NCBI GenBank assembly: GCA_004010275.1
Contig: RBWT01000055.1
Coordinates: 1-45,064, forward strand
Source: Streptomyces huasconensis
GTDB lineage: Bacteria > Actinomycetota > Actinomycetes > Streptomycetales > Streptomycetaceae
Direction: 5' to 3'
DNA: 45,064 nt
Shown here piece by piece: positions 1 through 7,551 of the stretch; the first letter of the stretch is position 1, and each line of letters opens with the position of its first letter. The translations under genes were made by a program, and so were the position numbers. The notes beneath the pieces were generated by a model. That model saw nothing but the letters and a program-made list of their open reading frames with translations. It made no database searches and was not told where the DNA came from.

Positions 1-874
1 GTCGGCCGAGGACGCCGCCGCCGACGACGCACCGCCGAGGCCGGCGCCGGACGGCCCTTCGTCTTCCTCGCGCGGCCCGCCCTGGACGACGACACCGCCC
101 CCCGGCCGCGCCCCCTCGGCGCCCGGGTCCGCCGCCGCGCGGTCGCCGCCGCGGCCTGCGCCGTCCTCGGGCTCGGCCTCATCGGCGGCGCCGTGACCGG
201 CAGTTGGCTGACCGGCGAGTCCTCGGCCACCGGCTCCACCCGCAGCGCGTACGCCGCCACGGGCCGGCTCTGGCACAGCCTCCCCGTCGACCGGCTCTTC
301 CCGCCCACCCTCAAGGGCGAGGGCGCGGGCCCCGGCGGCGCCGACCGCTCCTGGAGCCGAGTCGCCGTCGCCCCGGACAGCACCTGCGAGGCCGCCTTCG
401 ACCCGCTGCTGCGCAAGGCCCTCGCGCCCGCCGGCTGCCTGCGGCTGCTGCGCGCCACCTACACCGACGCGACCCGCAGCCATGTCACCACCGTGGGCCT
501 GCTGTTCACCAAGGCGGACGCCGACGGCATGCGGGCCCTGCGGAACCGTTTCACGGAAGAGGGCCTGGAGCAGCGCCCCGACCTGATGCCCCGGACATAC
601 CCGGCCAAGGGCACCGTCGCCGAGGGCTTCGGGGACGCCCAGCGCGCCTCCTGGACCGTGTCCGTGCTGCCGGACGCGCCCGTCGTCGCGTACGCCGTGT
701 CCGGGTTCGCCGACGGCCGCACGGTCACGGACCCCCGGTCCGCCACCGACGCGATGAGCGGCAACACCGTCGCCGCGCCCGCACAGGCGGGCCTCGGCCA
801 CGAGGCGAAGGGCATCGCCGACCGCGTCGAGCGAGGCCTGCGCAAGAACATCGCCCGAGCGGAAGAGACGTTGA
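1..874 (+). CDS. C-terminal part of a single-pass membrane protein of unknown function (5' end outside window)
   Basis: Open from the first base. The visible part has a basic stretch, one hydrophobic segment (about bases 140-200, an AVAAAACAVLGLGLIGGAV type helix), then an extracytoplasmic domain of about 220 residues with two cysteines and no motif I recognise. The reading frame runs into the next gene without a stop, but a TGATG overlap at 872-876 would end this gene if one base is surplus near 855-857 (in gcccgagcgg); the protein would then end in ERKRR. That is the usual tight coupling between adjacent Streptomyces genes, so I read the apparent fusion to the protease as a sequence error. 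Position beside a mycosin-like protease may mean a shared secretion-related role, but this is inference only. Function unknown. Confidence 0.6.
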
Positions 875-2061
875 TGACGAGGACCCGTCGGCCCCTCGTC
901 GCCGCCGCGCTCGCCGCCGCGCTGGCCCTCGCCCCCGCCACCACGGCACACGCCGACGACGGCATCCGCGCCCAGCAGTGGGCCCTGGACACCATGCGCA
1001 CCGGCGAGGCCTGGCAGGCCACCAGGGGCGCGGGCATCACCGTCGCCGTCCTGGACACCGGCGTCGCCGGCCGGCACCCGGACCTCGTGGGCAACGTCCT
1101 CGAAGGCAAGGACATGGTCGGCTTCGGCGCCCGCCGCGGCGACCGCCCTCGGGCCCGCCACGGCACCGCCATGGCCGGCATCATCGCGGGCCACGGACAC
1201 GGCGTCGGCCGCGGCGACGGCGTGCGCGGCATAGCACCCGAGGCGAAGATCCTGCCGGTCCGCGTGATCCTCGAAGACGGCGACCCCGCCCGCAAGAAGG
1301 CCCGCAACACCCGCGGCAACGCGCTCGCCGAAGGCATCCGCTGGGTCGCCGACCACGGCGCCGACGTCATCAACTTCGCCCTCGGCGACGACTCCAAGTC
1401 CGCCCACCCCGAACCCGCCGAGGACGCCGCCGTCCAGTACGCCCTGAAGAAGGGCGTCGCCGTCGTCGCCTCCGCGGGCAACGGGCGGCGAGCGCGGCGA
1501 CCACATCTCCTACCCGGCCGCCTATCCCGGCGTGATCGCCGCGACAGCGGTCGACGAGAACGGCGCCCGGGCCTCCTTCTCCACCCGCCGCTGGTACGCC
1601 ACCGTCGCCGCGCCCGGCGCACGACATCGTCATCGCCTACCCCGACCGCAAGTACTACGAGGGCTGGGGCACCAGCGCCGCGTCCGCCTTCGTCTCCGGC
1701 GCCGTCGCCCTGATCCGCGCCGCCCACCCCCGCCTCACCCCCGTCCAGATCAAGCAGCTCCTGGAGGACACCGCCCGCGACGCCCCGCCCGGTGGACGCG
1801 ACGACTCCCGCGGCTTCGGCCTCATCGACCCGGCCGCCGCCCTCGACCGCGCCGGCCGGCTGAAGAAGGCAGCCCGCTGCGGCGGTGTACGGCGAGAAGT
1901 ACTTCGGCCGAGGCCCCGACGCACGCCGGGGCGACGACGGCCCCGCGGGCTGGATCGGCCCGGTGGCGGGCGGCCTCGGCGTAGTCCTGCTCGCGGCGGC
2001 GGTCTCGCTCTGGCGCGGCAGGCGCATCCCGCCGGAAGGACACGGCGCGGGCCCTCTGTAG
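874..2061 (+). CDS. Mycosin-like subtilisin (S8) serine protease, membrane-anchored, with frameshifts
   Basis: Signal peptide at residues 1-27 (ends ATTAHA), then a subtilase domain. The catalytic Asp is D61 in AVLDTG, the His is H96 in ARHGTAMAG, and the Ser lies near residue 265 in GTSAASAFVSG. The C-terminus carries one transmembrane helix (about 1945-2020) and a short basic tail. This is the layout of mycosins (MycP), exported proteases attached to type VII (ESX) secretion. Start ATG at 874 follows GGAAGAG and overlaps the stop of the upstream gene. Three single-base gains split the frame, near 1483-1485, 1616-1622 and 1868-1873; their sum is three, so the final frame equals the first and all catalytic motifs survive. 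No other ESX gene is visible, so the T7SS link rests on family resemblance. A stand-alone cell-wall subtilase is the alternative. Confidence 0.72.
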
Positions 2062-2072
2062 GGTCGACGACC

Positions 2073-2817
2073 GTGGCGAACATGGCGAACAAGAACATCC
2101 CCGACCCCGGCTTCTCCGACGACGACGGCACCGCCGACCCCCGGCTGGCCGCGGCGCTCACCGCCTGGTCGCAGGACCGTACGGCCCACGGCCCCGTCCT
2201 CGAAGCCCTCGCCGGGGCCCGGCTCCTCGTCCTCGTCGTCGCCGTCCTCGGCGAGGTCGAGGTGGACGAGAACGGGCTGCGCCGCGAGAAGACCAGCGAC
2301 ATGGCCGTGCCCACCCTGAAGGCCGGCGGCCGCAAGGCGCTGCCCGCGTTCACCTCCATCGAGGCGCTCGCCCTGTGGGACCCGGCCGCCCGGCCCGTCG
2401 CCGTCCCCCTGCACCAGGCGCTCCAGGCCGCCGCCCACGAGCAGGCCGACACGATCGTCCTGGACCTCGCGGGCCCGGTCCCCTACGAACTGGGCAGGGC
2501 CGCGCTGATCGCCCTCGCGGAGGGCCGCGCCAGCGCCGACCCGCTCGCCGACCCCGCCGTCACCGGCGCGGTACGCGCGGCCGTCGCCGCCGAGGCCCGC
2601 CGTGCTCCGTGCCCACCTCGGCCCCGGCAGCTCCGACGGCACCCTCGCCCTGGTCCTCGACCCGTCCGCGGACCCCGCCGAGGCCGCCCAGCGCCTGGCC
2701 CGCCGCATCGCCGCCGACGAAACACTGAGGGCCCGCCTGGTGCACGGCCTCGACCTGGCACTCCTGCCGGCCGAGGCCACGCCACCGGGCGAGCCCCTTT
2801 ACGTACGTACGGTGTGA
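2073..2817 (+). CDS. SseB N-terminal domain protein
   Basis: About 247 residues. The middle (residues 40-130) has the features of the SseB N-terminal domain: a PVLEALAGARLLV segment, then TSDMAVPTLKAGGRKALPAF and PAARPVAVPLHQALQAA. In actinobacteria these are soluble proteins of unknown role, commonly encoded next to infC. GTG at 2073 is used because AGGG lies just upstream; ATG at 2082 (MANKN) is an equally good alternative. One surplus base near 2596-2600 (gaggcccgcc, expected gagcccgcc) breaks the frame; the rest continues as LRAHLGPG...LDPSADPAEAAQRLARR to the stop at 2815. The gene starts 11 bases after the protease gene, so they may be co-transcribed. Confidence 0.8.
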
Positions 2818-2840
2818 GCTACGTATGCACGTACGTACGG
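2801..2840. repeat. Two copies of a 12-base (ACGT)n word at the end of the SseB gene
   Basis: ACGTACGTACGG occurs at 2801-2812 and again at 2829-2840, 28 bases apart; the second lies in the short space before the convergent DUF1844 gene. The core is self-complementary. A related ACGTACGTACGT occurs at 32515-32526. No function is apparent. Confidence 0.5.
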
Positions 2841-2869
2841 TCTGACCTACGGACGCATGGCGTGCGGGC

Positions 2870-3267
2870 TCAGCCGAAAACCGGGCCCGTGTACTTCTCG
2901 CCCGGGCCCTGACCCGGCTCGTCCGCCACGATCGACGCCTCGCGGAACGCCAGCTGCAGGGACTTCAGGCCGTCCCGCAGCGGCGCCGCGTGGAACGAGC
3001 TGATCTCCGTGGCGCTGGCGTCCATCAGGCCGGCCAGCGAGTGGATCAGCTTGCGGGCCTCGTCCAGGTCCTTGTGGCCCTCGCCGCCCTCGGCGAGGCC
3101 GAGGTTCACGGCGGCGGCGCTCATCAGGTGGACCGCCACCGTGGTGATCACCTCGACCGCGGGGACGTCCGCGATGTCACGGGTCAGGGTGTCGAAGTCG
3201 GGGGAGTCGGGCCCGGCGGTCCCGGGGGCCGCGGGAGACTCGGGGGGTGGGGGGTCGTGTCGCTCAT
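2870..3267 (-). CDS. DUF1844 family protein
   Basis: About 132 residues, with an acidic N-terminus (PDFDTLTRDIADVPAVEVI) followed by the helical DUF1844 core: TTVAVHLMSAAAVNLGLAE, then a DLDEARKLIHSLAGLMDA helix, ending in EKYTGPVFG. The family is small, soluble and of unknown function, and in Streptomyces it is a constant neighbour of infC. ATG at 3267 (MSDTTP) is out of frame with the body because the G-run at about 3241-3252 is one base off. The open frame continues further upstream, but that extension overlaps the infC leader and is not believable. Convergent with the SseB gene and divergent from infC. Confidence 0.8.
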
Positions 3268-3354
3268 GTCCCACACGATAAGCCGCGCCCCGCGTCCGCC
3301 CCGCCCCGGGAGCCGTCGCCCCCACCGGTTCGCCCCACCCCGGGGGAGCTGCTA

Positions 3355-3657
3355 ACCTTGTGTAACGACCGGCCGGAGACCCGCGTGCCAACGCGAGGAC
3401 CCGGCCCACAAGTGGAGGCTCCGATCTCCCACCTGACCGCTCCCCGGAGCGGCGGGTCACCGGTCAGGCGGCCGAAGTCCTCGAGGCTTCGGGTCGCCCG
3501 ATGTGCGCCCCGCGATCACCGCGGAGGTGCTCCGGTAGTAATGGAGCCCCTTCTGTGATCGGTCGGGGCATTTTTTATGGCCTCGCTCGGTTGGTCCCAC
3601 AACAGACGTAACGCGGCTGTCCGCCAGACGGTCGCGTGGTGCTACCGAGGAGGATCC
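3355..3657 (+). promoter_or_regulatory. Long structured 5' leader of infC with candidate transcription attenuator
   Basis: About 300 bases without a convincing gene, full of stable hairpins. CCTGACC 3432-3438 pairs with GGTCAGG 3462-3468 and encloses CCGCTCC/GGAGCGG at 3437-3452. CCGAAG 3472-3477 pairs with CTTCGG 3487-3492 around a CCTCGAGG palindrome. CCGCG/CGCGG lies near 3510-3523. It ends in GCCCC/GGGGC (3546-3569) and a run of six T. An alternative helix, GCTCC 3529-3533 with GGAGC 3543-3547, uses bases of the terminator's left arm, as in a terminator/antiterminator switch. Known parallels are the autoregulated infC-rpmI-rplT leaders of other bacteria (L20 leader of Firmicutes). The sensing factor here is not visible. 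Confidence 0.55.
3546..3576 (+). terminator. infC: Candidate intrinsic terminator (attenuator) before infC
   Basis: GCCCC at 3546-3550 and GGGGC at 3565-3569 form a hairpin followed by A and six T at 3570-3576, about 80 bases before the infC coding start. T-runs after hairpins are uncommon in this GC-rich genome, which makes the placement in a leader notable. Confidence 0.55.
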
Positions 3658-4323
3658 ATCAGCGCCGAGCCCCGCATCAACGACCGGATTCGCGTTCCCG
3701 AGGTGCGACTTGTCGGTCCCAGCGGCGAGCAGGTCGGGATTGTTCCGCTTGCCAAGGCCCTGGAGCTTGCACAGGAGTACGACCTCGACTTGGTCGAGGT
3801 GGCCGCGACTGCGCGTCCGCCGGTCTGCAAGCTCATGGACTACGGGAAGTTCAAGTACGAGTCGGCCATGAAGGCCCGTGAGGCGCGCAAGAACCAGGCG
3901 CACACGGTCATCAAGGAGATGAAGCTCCGGCCGAAGATCGACCCGCACGACTATGACACCAAGAAGGGTCACGTCGTCCGGTTCCTCAAGCAGGGCGACA
4001 AGGTCAAGATCACGATCATGTTCCGTGGTCGCGAGCAGTCCCGCCCCGAGCTTGGCTTCCGGCTGCTGCAGCGTCTCGCTTCGGACGTCGAGGACCTCGG
4101 GTTCATCGAGTCGAACCCGAAGCAGGACGGCCGAAACATGATCATGGTTCTCGGTCCGCACAAGAAGAAGACCGAGGCGATGGCCGAGGCCCGCGAGGCC
4201 CAGGCGGCCCGCAAGGCGGACGCGAAGGCCAACCCCGGCCGCTCGCAGAACTCCGCCGAGGGGGAGGAGTACTCCGAGGAGGCTCCCGCCGAGGCCCCGG
4301 CCGAGGCCAACGCCGAGGCCTGA
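3658..4323 (+). CDS. infC: Translation initiation factor IF-3
   Basis: Binds the 30S subunit, blocks premature 50S joining and checks start-codon pairing. N-domain: SAEPRINDRIRVPEVRLVG, then PPVCKLMDYGKFKYE; linker helix with KEMKLRPKIDPHDYDTK; C-domain with KVKITIMFRGREQSRP and MIMVLGPHKKK. An acidic, Ala/Glu-rich tail follows that is typical of Streptomyces IF-3. I place the start at the ATC at 3658 because GAGGAGG lies at 3647-3653 and the conserved sequence begins at that codon. The upstream in-frame ATG at 3577 has no ribosome site and overlaps the attenuator. A GTG near 3635 is another possible start. Rare AUU/AUC starts are a known feature of infC, since IF-3 itself discriminates against them. 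First gene of infC-rpmI-rplT. Confidence 0.93.
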   Translation: MSAEPRINDRIRVPEVRLVGPSGEQVGIVPLAKALELAQEYDLDLVEVAATARPPVCKLMDYGKFKYESAMKAREARKNQAHTVIKEMKLRPKIDPHDYDTKKGHVVRFLKQGDKVKITIMFRGREQSRPELGFRLLQRLASDVEDLGFIESNPKQDGRNMIMVLGPHKKKTEAMAEAREAQAARKADAKANPGRSQNSAEGEEYSEEAPAEAPAEANAEA

Positions 4324-4373
4324 TCTCCCGGACGCGAGTCCAGGGGATCGCCACCTGACACATATGGCTCCCG

Positions 4374-4399
4374 GATGCCCGGTTTCACGACCGGGCATC
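4374..4399 (+). promoter_or_regulatory. Strong hairpin between infC and rpmI, candidate r-protein control site
   Basis: GATGCCCGGT 4374-4383 pairs perfectly with ACCGGGCATC 4390-4399 around a six-base loop, 31 bases before rpmI. In E. coli ribosomal protein L20 represses rpmI-rplT by binding mRNA in this interval. The location is the same here, but the binding is not shown. A weak terminator is the alternative. Confidence 0.4.
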
Positions 4400-4430
4400 G
4401 GAGTGCCACTGACGAGGAGAGAACGGCGCT

Positions 4431-4625
4431 ATGCCGAAGAACAAGTCGCACAGCGGTGCCAGCAAGCGCTTCAAGGTCACCGGCTCCGGCAAGGTGCTCC
4501 GTGAGCGCGCCGGCAAGCGCCACCTGCTCGAGCACAAGTCGTCCCGTCTGACGCGTCGCCTCACCGGCAACGCCGAGATGGCCCCGGGCGACGCCAAGAA
4601 GATCAAGAAGCTTCTCGGCAAGTGA
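4431..4625 (+). CDS. rpmI: 50S ribosomal protein bL35
   Basis: 64 residues, the normal length, strongly basic (MPKNKSHSGASKRFKVTGSG, then RKRHLLEHKSSRLTRRL type sequence, ending IKKLLGK). It is a structural protein of the large subunit. GAGGAGAG lies 11 bases before the ATG. It sits between infC and rplT as in most bacteria and is translated from the same transcript. Codon choice is that of a highly expressed gene. Confidence 0.97.
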   Translation: MPKNKSHSGASKRFKVTGSGKVLRERAGKRHLLEHKSSRLTRRLTGNAEMAPGDAKKIKKLLGK

Positions 4626-4721
4626 GCCGGGGCGCGCACCGCGCGCCTCAGCTCTGACCGGGACCCAATCGATATCGGGTCGTGTGAGTCCAACCACGGC
4701 CCCGCTACAAGGAGTTAACAA

Positions 4722-5105
4722 GTGGCACGCGTCAAGCGGGCAGTCAACGCCCACAAGAAGCGTCGGGCGATCCTCGAAGCGGCCAGCGGCTACCGCGGCC
4801 AGCGCTCGCGCCTGTACCGCAAGGCCAAGGAGCAGGTCACCCACTCCCTGGTCTACAACTACAACGACCGCAAGAAGCGCAAGGGCGACTTCCGTCAGCT
4901 GTGGATTCAGCGCATCAACGCTGCTGCCCGCGCCAACGGCATCACCTACAACCGCTTCATCCAGGGTCTGAAGGCCGCCAACATCGAGGTGGACCGCAAG
5001 ATCCTCGCGGAGCTGGCCGTCAACGACCAGAACGCGTTCGCCGCGCTGGTCGAGGTCGCGCAGAAGGCGCTGCCGAGCGACGTGAACGCGCCCAAGGCCG
5101 CGTGA
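4722..5105 (+). CDS. rplT: 50S ribosomal protein bL20
   Basis: 127 residues. It is an early 23S rRNA-binding assembly protein and the usual autoregulator of this operon. N-terminal basic helix ARVKRAVNAHKKRRAILEAA, then GYRGQRSRLYRKAKEQV, RKKRKGDFRQLWIQRINAAAR, and a C-terminal domain with LAELAVNDQNAFAALV. The start is GTG at 4722 behind AAGGAG at 4708-4713. The 96 bases between rpmI and rplT hold a weak GACCC/GGGTC stem-loop near 4660-4680 but no gene. A strong terminator closes the operon just downstream. Confidence 0.97.
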   Translation: MARVKRAVNAHKKRRAILEAASGYRGQRSRLYRKAKEQVTHSLVYNYNDRKKRKGDFRQLWIQRINAAARANGITYNRFIQGLKAANIEVDRKILAELAVNDQNAFAALVEVAQKALPSDVNAPKAA

Positions 5106-5131
5106 CGCTGCGCTTAGCCGAGCGTTGTTTC

Positions 5132-5170
5132 GGACCCGCAGGCCTGGTGGCCTGCGGGTCCGTTTCTGTT
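5132..5170 (+). terminator. Rho-independent terminator after rplT
   Basis: GGACCCGCAGGCC 5132-5144 and GGCCTGCGGGTCC 5149-5161 form a perfect 13-bp stem with a four-base loop, followed by a T-rich tail (gtttctgtt). It lies 27 bases after the rplT stop and ends the infC-rpmI-rplT unit. Confidence 0.93.
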
Positions 5171-5218
5171 CGCGTTCTCGTCTGCCATCCCCTGTCCGCT
5201 GCCGTCCGCCGGTCGTTC

Positions 5219-5272
5219 CTGGTTGCTCGCGCAGTTCCCCGCGCCCCTGCGGGGCTGCCCCTGCGGGGCGCC
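5219..5272. repeat. Streptomyces dispersed intergenic repeat (TTGCTCGCGCAGTTCCCC type)
   Basis: Begins GGTTGCTCGCGCAGTTCCCC, continues GCGCCCCTGCGGGGC, and has a second CTGCGGGG arm, giving nested stem-loops. The same core recurs, on the opposite strand, in the 67-bp tandem array at 44911-45064. This short element is very common between Streptomyces genes; its role is unknown. Confidence 0.75.
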
Positions 5273-5297
5273 CGCACAGTTTCCCGAAGGTGAGTTC

Positions 5298-6144
5298 ATG
5301 ACCGCCGCCCCTGAATTGATCTCCCCCAAGTCGCGCGCGTCAGGCGCTGCCCGGCGGCTGGCCAAGCGGAATTTCCGGGGGAAGGAGCGGCTGTTTCTCG
5401 CCGAGGGGCCGCAGGCCGTGCGGGAGGCCGCCGGGCACGCGGACACCCTCGTCGAGCTGTTCGCCACCGTCGACGCCGCCGAGCGCTACGCCGACATCGT
5501 GGGCGAGGCCCGTGCCGCCGGGGCCCGGGTGCACCTCGCCGACGAGGACGTCATCGCCGACATCTCGACGACCGTCACGCCACAGGGGCTCCGTCGGGGT
5601 CTGCCGGTTCCTCGACACCCCCTTCGAGGACATCCTCGCCGCCCGGCCCAAGCTCGTCGCCGTCCTCGCCCACGTACGCGACCCCGGCAACGCCGGCACA
5701 CCGTGCTGCGCTGCGCCGACGCCGCGGGCGCCGAGGCCGTGGTGCTGACCGACGCCTCCGTGGACCTCTACAACCCCAAGGCCGTGCGCGCCTCCGTCGG
5801 GTCGCTCTTCCACCTGCCGGTCGCGTGGCGTGCCCGTGGAGACGGCCGTACGCGGACTCAAGGACGCCGGAGTGCGCATCCTCGCCGCCGACGGCGCGGG
5901 CGAGGACGACCTCGACACCGAGCTCGACAAGGGCACCATGGGCACCCCCACCGCCTGGGTCTTCGGCAACGAGGCATGGGGGCTGCCGGAGGAGACCCGC
6001 GCACTCGCCGACGCCGTGGTGCGCGTTCCGATCCACGGCAGGGCCGAGAGCCTCAACCTCGCGACCGCCGCGGCCGTCTGCCTCTACGCCTCCGCCCGTG
6101 CACAGCGCGCCGCCGGAGGGTGCCGCTCCGTCACATCGAGCTAG
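5298..6144 (+). CDS. TrmH/SpoU-family RNA 2'-O-methyltransferase (frameshifted)
   Basis: About 281 residues once three indels are allowed for. It uses S-adenosylmethionine to methylate a ribose in rRNA or tRNA. The N-terminal substrate-binding domain has AARRLAKRNFRGKERLFLAEGPQAV. The SPOUT domain follows with LAHVRDPGNAGT (motif 1), then VLRCADAAGAEAVVLTD, SVDLYNPKAVRASVGSLFHLP (motif 2) and VFGNEAWGLPEE with IPIHGRAESLNLATAAAV-like motif 3. The knot residues Arg, Asn, Glu, Ser and Asn are all present. Start ATG at 5298 follows GAAGG. Indels: +1 near 5585, a two-base gain (or one loss) near 5697-5702, +1 near 5826. The same gene follows rplT in other Streptomyces. The exact RNA target cannot be told. 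Confidence 0.85.
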
Positions 6145-6154
6145 TAGGGTGACG

Positions 6155-6213
6155 GGCTCGGGGGCCCTCCCCCAAGCTCACGCCTTTGCTCGAGCGGGGA
6201 GGCACCCCCACCG
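6155..6213. repeat. Streptomyces intergenic palindromic repeat (CTCCCCCAAGCT / CTCGAGCGGGGAGGCACCCCC type)
   Basis: GGGGGCCCTCCCCCAAGCT is followed by TTGCTCGAGCGGGGAGGC and ACCCCC. The arms pair as CTCCCC/GGGGAG and GGGGG/CCCCC. This is a second common Streptomyces short repeat, filling the gap between the methyltransferase and the kinase. Confidence 0.6.
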
Positions 6214-6239
6214 CCAGTCCGAGAGGTGGGGTACGGGGC

Positions 6240-7382
6240 ATGAGTGTCGGCACCAGCAGAGCACCGGGAGCACCGGGCGTCGTCCGTGCTCGCGCGGACC
6301 GCAGCGGTCCCGGTGATCTCGGCGACCTCGGACTCGCCCCCGACGACCTGCCCGACGGGCTCGTCGTCGCGGACGAGACGGGCCACGTCATCTGCTTCAA
6401 CGCGGCGGCCGTCCGGATCACCGCCGTCCCCGCCGCCGACGTCCTCGGCAGACCCCTGGAGCACGCCCTCCCCTTAGAGGACCTCGAAGGCCGCCGCTGG
6501 TGGCAGCTGACGAACCCCTACGGAGGCCTCGCCATCCGCGTCGGCCAGCCCGAGCGCAACCTGCTGCTGCCGGGCGGCCGCGAGGTCCTGGTCTCCGCCC
6601 GCTATCTGCGCACCTCCCGCACCGGGCCCGTGCGCCGCGTCATCGTCTGTCTGCGGGACACCGAGGCCCGCCGCCGCACCGAGCGCAGCCACGCCGAGCT
6701 GATCGCCACGGTCGCCCACGAACTCCGCTCGCCCCTCACCTCCGTCAAGGGCTTCACGGCGACGCTGCTCGCCAAGTGGGAACGGTTCACGGACGACCAG
6801 AAGAAGCTGATGCTGGAGACCGTCGACGCCGACGCCGACCGCGTCACCCGGCTCATCGCCGAACTCCTCGACATCTCCCGCATCGACTCCGGGCGGCTCG
6901 AACTGCGCCGCCAGCCCGTCGACATAGGCGCCGCCGTCGGCCGGCACATCCAGGCACACGTCGCCTCCGGCCAGGACGCCGCCCGCTTCCTGCTCCGCAT
7001 CCAGCAGCCGCTGCCCGACCTGTGGGCGGACCCCGACAAGATCGACCAGGTGCTGAGCAACCTGCTGGAAAATGCGGTGCGGCACGGCGAGGGAACCGTC
7101 ACCATCGACGTGGCGCCCTCCTCGTCCCCCCGGGAGCGAGGCGGCGCCGAGACCGCCGTGACCGTGAGCGACGAGGGTCCCGGCATTCCTGAGGAGTCGA
7201 TGGGCCGCGTCTTCACCCGCTTCTGGCGGGGCAGCAAACGCGGCGGGACAGGACTGGGGCTGTACATCGTGAAGGGCATCGTGGAGGCGCACGGCGGGAC
7301 GATCACCGTCGGCCGCGCCCCGGGCGGCGGCGCCCAGTTCCGATTTACGTTGCCCGTGGGGACTCCCGCGTACCTCCTGTGA
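6240..7382 (+). CDS. Cytoplasmic PAS-domain sensor histidine kinase
   Basis: 380 residues, with no signal peptide and no membrane helix. PAS domain at about residues 38-140 (LPDGLVVADETGHVICFNAAA, then ERNLLLPGGREVLVSARYLR). Dimerisation/phosphoacceptor helix with H160 in ATVAHELRSPLTSVKGF. HATPase domain with N278 in NLLENAVRHG, DEGPGIPEE near 310, RFWRGSKRGGTGLGLYIVKG near 330-345. All catalytic boxes are intact, so it should autophosphorylate. ATG at 6240 is preferred to upstream in-frame codons, which lie inside the repeat. No response regulator is encoded nearby, so its partner is elsewhere. The gene sits just before pheS, as in other Streptomyces. The signal is unknown; a soluble PAS suggests an intracellular cue. 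Confidence 0.9.
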   Translation: MSVGTSRAPGAPGVVRARADRSGPGDLGDLGLAPDDLPDGLVVADETGHVICFNAAAVRITAVPAADVLGRPLEHALPLEDLEGRRWWQLTNPYGGLAIRVGQPERNLLLPGGREVLVSARYLRTSRTGPVRRVIVCLRDTEARRRTERSHAELIATVAHELRSPLTSVKGFTATLLAKWERFTDDQKKLMLETVDADADRVTRLIAELLDISRIDSGRLELRRQPVDIGAAVGRHIQAHVASGQDAARFLLRIQQPLPDLWADPDKIDQVLSNLLENAVRHGEGTVTIDVAPSSSPRERGGAETAVTVSDEGPGIPEESMGRVFTRFWRGSKRGGTGLGLYIVKGIVEAHGGTITVGRAPGGGAQFRFTLPVGTPAYLL

Positions 7383-7551
7383 GTCCACGACGGACTCCGG
7401 CCAGGACGTTCCGAGCAGCCCGCGGGCGCATTCGATCACCGCACCCCCGTTAGACTCGGTCGTTGGCACTTTGCGTCCCCAACCTTGGGACACTCCGTCT
7501 CCGACTCGTCGACGGGGACCATCCGCCAGCCAACCGGAAGCACGGGAAGAG

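Noticed and set aside
193..1713. Single open frame joining a membrane protein and a subtilase.
   Set aside because: A signal peptide starts at 874, with a ribosome site and a TGATG overlap. One surplus base near 856 explains the missing stop. Two genes are more likely than a fusion.
3577..3657. IF-3 starting at ATG 3577 with a 27-residue extension.
   Set aside because: This ATG directly follows the T-run of the attenuator, has no ribosome site, and the extension does not look like IF-3.
5298..6144. Programmed frameshifting or pseudogene status for the methyltransferase, pheT, icd, arg genes and others.
   Set aside because: No slippery site or stimulatory structure is common to the breaks, and essential genes are affected equally. 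Errors in short G/C runs are simpler.
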